NCBI GenBank assembly: GCA_004000515.1 | Contig: CP034537.1 | Span: 6,717,501-6,781,500 of the forward strand | Source: Pseudomonas poae | GTDB lineage: Bacteria; Pseudomonadota; Gammaproteobacteria; Pseudomonadales; Pseudomonadaceae | Reading direction: 5' to 3' | DNA length: 64,000 nt | Shown here: positions 59,642 to 64,000 of the stretch, in pieces | Layout of the letters: the number at the start of each line of letters is the position of its first letter | How positions within the stretch are numbered: the stretch's first letter is position 1 | The notes under the pieces: model-generated | What the model was told of the DNA's origin: nothing | Seen by the model: the letters and a program-made list of their open reading frames with translations, nothing else | The model's database searches: none | Program-made: the position numbers and the translations under genes

Positions 59642-61335
59642 TTAGAAGCCCATGCTCAGGTGTTCAGCGATAGGGCCCAACGCCAGCGTTGGCAGGAAAG
59701 TCAGGCCGCCTACCAGCAGAATGGTCACGGTCAACAGGGTCACGAACAGTGGGCCATGGGTGGGGAAGCTGTTCTGGCCAATCGGCGCGGTCTTCTTCAT
59801 TGCCAGGCTGCCGGCCAGGGCCAGTACCGGAAGGATGTAGCCGAAGCGGCCGATCAACATGCCCAGGCCCAACATCAGGTTGTGGAACGCGGTGTTGGCG
59901 CTGAAACCGCCAAACGCCGAGCCGTTGTTGGCACTGGCTGAGGTGTAGGCATAGAGCAACTGGCTGAAACCATGGGGGCCGGGGTTGCTGATAGCACCCG
60001 CCGGACCCGGCAAGCTGGCGGCGATGGCACCCAGAACCAAGGTGCCCACCGGCATTACCAGCAAGGTCACCACCAGTAATTGCACTTCTTTCGCCTGGAG
60101 TTTCTTGCCCAGGTATTCCGGCGTACGGCCAATCATCAACCCGGCGAGGAACACCGCGATCAACACGTTCAGCAGCATGCCGTACATGCCGGCGCCCACA
60201 CCGCCGAAGATCACTTCGCCGACCATCATGTTGACCAGCGCCACCATGCCACTGAGGGGGTTGAGGCTGTCCTGCATGCCGTTGACCGAACCGTTGGACG
60301 CCGCCGTCGTGGTCACCGACCAGAGCACTGTGCCGGTGGTACCAAAGCGTGCCTCCTTACCTTCCAACGGTGCGGTTTGCTCGACGGCCGGGTTATTCAG
60401 CGTCGGGTTGGGCTGATACTCGGCCCACAGCGAGATCGCACCGCCGATCAGGAACAGCGCCAGCATGCAGCCGAGGATCGCGCGGCTCTGACGCAGGTCT
60501 TTAACGTAGTGGCCAAAGGTGAACACCAGTGCCACCGGGATCAGGATGATGGCCGCCAACTCAAACAGGTTGGCCCAGGCTGTCGGGTCTTCAAACGGGT
60601 GCGCCGAGTTGACGCCAAAGAAGCCGCCACCGTTGGTGCCCAATTGCTTGATCGCAATCTGGCTGGCTGCCGGGCCCAAGGGGATCACCTGATCCACACC
60701 TTGCATCGTCACGGCATCGACGTAATGCGCGAAGGTCTGTGGCACGCCCTGCCAGACCAGAAACAATGCCAGCACCAGGCACAACGGCAGCAAGCCATAG
60801 AGCGTGGCGCGGGTCATATCGACCAGAAGTTGCCCAAAGTCTTGGTGGATTTGCGACCAATCCCACGGCACAAAGCGACCAGGACCGCGAGGCCGGTGGC
60901 AGCACTGACAAAGTTCTGCACGGTCAGTCCCGCCATCTGGCTGAGGTAGCTGAGGGATGCCTCACCGCTGTAGGACTGCCAGTTGGTGTTGGTCATGAAA
61001 CTGACTGCGGTGTTGAAGGCCAGTGTCCATTCCTGTCCCGGCAATTTCTGCGGGTTGAGTGGGAGATAGTCCTGGAACAGCAGTATCGCGAACAGCAGCA
61101 CGAAACCGGCGAGGTTGAATGCCAGCAGCGCCAAGGTGTACTTCTGCCAGCTCTGCTCTTCATGCGCGTCAACACCGGACAGGCGATAACAGGCATTTTC
61201 GACAGGCCCCAGAACTGGACTCAGCCACGTGCGCTGGCCCTCCATCACCTTGTAGTAGAACCGCCCCAGGAACGGCGCGGGCACCAACACTAGGGCAAAG
61301 AAGGCAATGATCAGCCAATAGTCATAACTGTGCAT
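59642..61335 (-). CDS. kdpA: Potassium-transporting ATPase channel subunit KdpA (frameshifted as sequenced)
   Basis: The channel-like subunit of Kdp, about 564 residues when rejoined, with ten or more membrane helices. Selectivity-filter-type loops appear as [14 protein letters not shown] and [15 protein letters not shown]. The frame breaks at the CC pair 60823-60824; one added base turns NFWSI-stop into [17 protein letters not shown]. The ATG at 61335 begins [15 protein letters not shown]. It is nine bases downstream of kdpF and 17 bases upstream of the kdpB start region. Confidence 0.95.
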
Positions 61336-61344
61336 GGCCCGCTC

Positions 61345-61434
61345 CTAGTTCTGATCCGCGCGTAACAGCGCAACCAGCAGATAAATGAACAGCGCCACGG
61401 CCAATAGCAGTGACACCCCGTCCAGAACGCTCAT
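61345..61434 (-). CDS. kdpF: Small Kdp subunit KdpF
   Basis: A 29-residue single-helix membrane peptide, MSVLDGVSLLLAVALFIYL followed by LVALLRADQN, matching KdpF, which stabilises the Kdp complex. It has a GGAGAG ribosome site directly upstream and is the first gene of kdpFABCDE. It is easily missed because of its size. Confidence 0.93.
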   Translation of the reverse strand: MSVLDGVSLLLAVALFIYLLVALLRADQN

Positions 61435-61844
61435 GGAAGTCTCTCCGTTTAGCGGCGTATTGCCGCGTGTGGGGCAATTGTCCGCAGGAGTGGCGTAAAG
61501 GAACGAGAGCGAGGGAATGGCTGGGGCGTAAAGACGGCGTAAAGAGTGGGGCTGTGTGGGGGTGGACAGAAAATGCTGGCTGTGGACTAGGTAATAGTGT
61601 CATGACGCTATACAATTTATATACACCTTCCGAATGCAGAGGGACGAGCTACTGATGGCTAGGACACATCCACGCATCAGACCTAGAAGCTTTCATATTC
61701 TGTAGTACGGTGAGGCACACCACTTTTCCTATTACGACCTACTTTAATAAATACTCGAAATAGCTTAAAAGACCAAACGCCCCACATAGCTTAAATTAGC
61801 AAACCGCGCCAGAATAGCAAATCAGGAAAGTAAAAGAAGATAAC
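61435..61844. other. 410-base divergent gap between kdpF and the acyltransferase gene
   Basis: The left half is GC-normal and holds the kdp control region with the phased GGCGTAAAG repeats. From about 61600 the DNA becomes AT-rich, marking the edge of the block of unusual composition that contains the acyltransferase gene. No gene is visible. A GGAAAG-type ribosome site precedes the ATG at 61845. Confidence 0.5.
61492..61544. promoter_or_regulatory. Phased direct repeats, candidate KdpE binding sites before kdpF
   Basis: The nonamer GGCGTAAAG (CTTTACGCC on the kdp strand) occurs at 61492, 61525 and 61536. The last two are 11 bases apart and the first is 33 (three times 11) from the second, so all three fall on one face of the helix. 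OmpR/PhoB-type regulators bind 10-11-bp direct repeats, and KdpE belongs to that family. They lie 58-110 bases upstream of the kdpF start. Confidence 0.5.
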
Positions 61845-63687
61845 ATGACAATACGAAACGACATTCAAGGTTTGCGCGCAATTGCCGTTCTTGCTGTAAT
61901 AATATTTCACATTGACAAAAGCTGGCTCCCTGGAGGCTTTCTAGGCGTCGATGTGTTCTTTGTAATATCCGGCTTTATAATTTCAAACCTTATATTCATA
62001 AAACACGAAACTGAAAACTTTAGCCTCAAAGAATTCTACCTGTCGCGATTAAAAAGAATCCTCCCAGCTTATTTAGCACTACTGACTGTCGTTAGCATTC
62101 TGGCGGCAATCGTATATATACCTAGTGACTTCAGCAGCTACCTATCAAGCCTTCGGTCGGCATTAACCTTTACAAGCAACAATTATTTCTCGCACTACTA
62201 CGACTACTTTGGACCCCAAGCCTACGAACTACCCTTATTACATACATGGTCTCTGGCCATAGAAATACAATATTACCTGCTAGCACCAATAATTTTAATT
62301 AGCATGCCTCGTTCATGGAGATTACCAGCAACCCTCACACTGGTAGTGATTTTCACAATCCATGCCAGCTACCAACTGCATTACAAATGCAAACCATACA
62401 ACTTATTACTCATTACTAGCACGCATACCTGAATTTCTGATCGGCACAACCGCCGCACTACTACGTCCCCCGCTAAAAAAAACCTGGGAAAACTTTGCTT
62501 ATTTATCTGGCTTACTATTAGTAATTTCCAGCTTTTTAATAATTAATGAGTCCCTACCTTTTCCTGGACTGTTTGCACTTCCTCCATGTATCGGCACTGC
62601 ACTCATCATTTGGAGTAAAAAGACGATCTCAAAAAATTGGCTGAATAGCCCGCCACTCGTAAAAATTGGAAATCTCTCATACTCACTATATTTATGGCAC
62701 TGGCCAATTCTCGCAGGCTTTAAGTACTATTACGGAAAATACACACTGCCTGCTGGTACAATCACTGTCGCCTTGGCACTGATATTCTCCGCATCTTACT
62801 TATCCTACAGATGGATAGAAATCCCAGTACGACAGGCCAAACTTAATCGAAGCCATATACTAAGAATCTTTACATTCACGATACTAATGCTCGGAACAAT
62901 ATTGTTAGCACACTTGATAAATCTGAATATCACAAAGCCAACCCCTATAGAACTGACGCGCTATGCGGATCCAAAAACAATATGCCATTCGAAAATAGTT
63001 GGCGATTGTGTCAGAGGAGACAGAGCGGGAAAGCGAGACATTCTGATGATAGGCGATAGCCATGCGGCACAACTAAACTTATTTGCCGACGTCATTGGAA
63101 ATTTTATGCATGTTCGCATTCGAGTCATCACGGCAAGTAATTGTGTAACAATTAATGGCTTTGACTTTGATCGCATACCTGAAGACTCTCGCGCCCCTGT
63201 TTATCCCAAATAAAAGAGATCGATAAACTTTTGCCAACCACCCATGAAATAATTCTCGCAGGGAACTGGGATTATCAACTCAAAAGCCCAGCCTTCATCG
63301 CCGCCTTGCATAACTTTCTCAACGTTACGCACAAAAAAAATCAACGAGTGTACATCCTAACACAAGTCCCTAGCCTCACAAACAACTTACAGCGCGCCAT
63401 AAAGTTCAAAAGCCTTGGCCTCAACCCCATCACTCAAAAAAAATCCAAACTGGGAAAAAGCTAATCTTGAGGTAGAACAAATTAGTAAAAAATACAGCAA
63501 CGTTACCATTTTGGATTATAGCCACATCGACCTCTTTAAAAATGCACCTTTTTTTGAAGACGTACCGCTTTACTTAGACAGTGACCACATCAATGAAGTA
63601 GGCTCATTACTTTATGGGGAGGCTGTAAAGCAGAGCATATCGCAGGTACTTCTACAGCAAGAACCAACCGTCGACCGAGCACAATAA
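61845..63687 (+). CDS. OafA/YrhL-type O-acyltransferase with SGNH domain (three frameshifts as sequenced)
   Basis: A protein of about 613 residues when rejoined. The N-terminal acyltransferase-3 domain has MTIRNDIQGLRAIAVLAVII, GFLGVDVFFVISGFIISN, the RLKRILPAYL motif and about ten helices; a C-terminal SGNH domain has ILMIGDSHAAQLNLF and a late DSDHINEVGSLL with Asp and His. Breaks: near 62390-62400 (one base extra), C4 run 63189-63193 (one missing), A8 run 63436-63443 (one extra). Such enzymes acetylate LPS O-antigen or exopolysaccharide. The gene is strongly AT-rich and probably acquired by transfer. Confidence 0.85.
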
Positions 63688-63892
63688 AATAGAGAAGCTA
63701 AATCTTTAGCGCGAATCAAATACCAATGTTTGCTAGCGTCGCTTATAGAAAACTAATTGGCGTGTCGGAAAAGGGCAAACGCGTCATTGAGACCTTCCGA
63801 CGCACCGATTCAGGGCGCTAGATAAGGCAATTACTGCGTCAATTTATCTCATCGCGACGACTGATTGAGCTTTACGACATAAAACTTCATGT

Positions 63893-63908
63893 TGGCATGC
63901 CCAGTGCA
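63893..63908 (+). promoter_or_regulatory. Candidate sigma54 promoter
   Basis: TGGCATGCCCAGTGCA fits the -24/-12 pattern (GG, ten bases, GC). It lies about 40 bases before the permease start. An inverted pair GTCGGAA/TTCCGAC at 63765-63800 lies 95-130 bases upstream, where an enhancer-binding activator would bind. Confidence 0.5.
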
Positions 63909-63948
63909 GCACCTTGAATCATTCCAACCGGTTCAGGGAGAGCAACAC

Positions 63949-64000
63949 ATGAACACACAACTCAAACCCACCCTAGGCACCCTGCATCTATGGGGCATTG
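63949..64000 (+). CDS. Ethanolamine/amino-acid permease (5' end only)
   Basis: Only 17 codons are in the window: MNTQLKPTLGTLHLWGI. This start matches ethanolamine permeases of Pseudomonas (APC superfamily) as I remember them, which begin almost identically before a first membrane helix. The ribosome site is GGGAGAG, seven bases upstream. Ethanolamine catabolism in Pseudomonas is driven by a sigma54-dependent activator, in agreement with the upstream promoter candidate. The rest must be seen to confirm. Confidence 0.6.
   Translation, partial: MNTQLKPTLGTLHLWGI

Noticed and set aside
57256..59673. An 805-residue open frame on the plus strand opposite kdpB
   Set aside because: It is the antisense shadow of a high-GC gene with third-position bias; it reads as low-complexity His/Gln-rich sequence without domains, while kdpB is unmistakable.

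Overview
The window is chromosomal DNA of a fluorescent Pseudomonas (P. fluorescens type). The evidence is high GC with strong third-position bias, REP elements of the Pseudomonas type (core GTGGGAGCGGGCTTGCC), an Lpp-like OprI lipoprotein, an EarP/EF-P(Arg32) pair, and a gene order from sagS to an mltF/chemoreceptor end that, from memory, follows P. aeruginosa PAO1 around PA2824-PA2867. No rRNA, tRNA, CRISPR array or prophage was seen.

Layout. 1-12 kb: the end of a SagS-like hybrid kinase, a thiol-peroxide module (ospR-like regulator, glutathione peroxidase, msrB), alaA, htpX, tpm, a LigB-type dioxygenase, deaD, a crotonase, a SpeE-like protein and a class II DAHP synthase. 12-20 kb: a YcaQ-type glycosylase, two LysR regulators, a TauE transporter, the ohrR/ohr organic-peroxide pair, efp and earP, and a small Gre-factor operon. 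20-27 kb: cysB, a universal stress protein, a 5'-nucleotidase, a PanE-like/thioredoxin pair divergent from a PilZ-like gene, a class I DAHP synthase and oprI. 27-33 kb: an L,D-transpeptidase, then tesA divergent from ybbA-ybbP (the E. coli arrangement), and greB. 33-38 kb: a lower-GC accessory block with an orphan coiled-coil protein and a three-gene ABC system resembling GldA/F/G whose ATPase has lost key motif residues. 38-43 kb: doxX, mltF, tatD and a chemoreceptor. 43-48 kb: a large Rhs toxin with an HNH/EndoVII-like nuclease tip and an Imm50-like immunity gene. 48-52 kb: thioesterase, CHAD protein, small lipoprotein and patatin phospholipase. 52-61.4 kb: the complete kdpFABCDE potassium operon on the minus strand, with an IS481-like element between kdpB and kdpC. 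61.4-64 kb: an AT-rich O-acyltransferase gene and the start of an ethanolamine-permease-like gene with a candidate sigma54 promoter.

Sequence quality is a central caveat. At least 16 genes after about 12.6 kb are interrupted by single-base indels, mostly one base missing from a homopolymer, including kdpA, kdpD, ohr, ohrR, greB, tatD, ybbP and the Rhs gene (four times). Restoring the base gives proteins of normal family length every time. I therefore read them as consensus errors more than true pseudogenes and annotate each as one gene, giving the breakpoint.

Functional themes: redox and peroxide defence (gpx, msrB, ohr, thioredoxin) under two OhrR-type regulators; cell-envelope maintenance (htpX, oprI, L,D-transpeptidase, mltF); aromatic amino-acid entry through two unrelated DAHP synthases; Kdp potassium uptake; and an Rhs weapon with its immunity gene.
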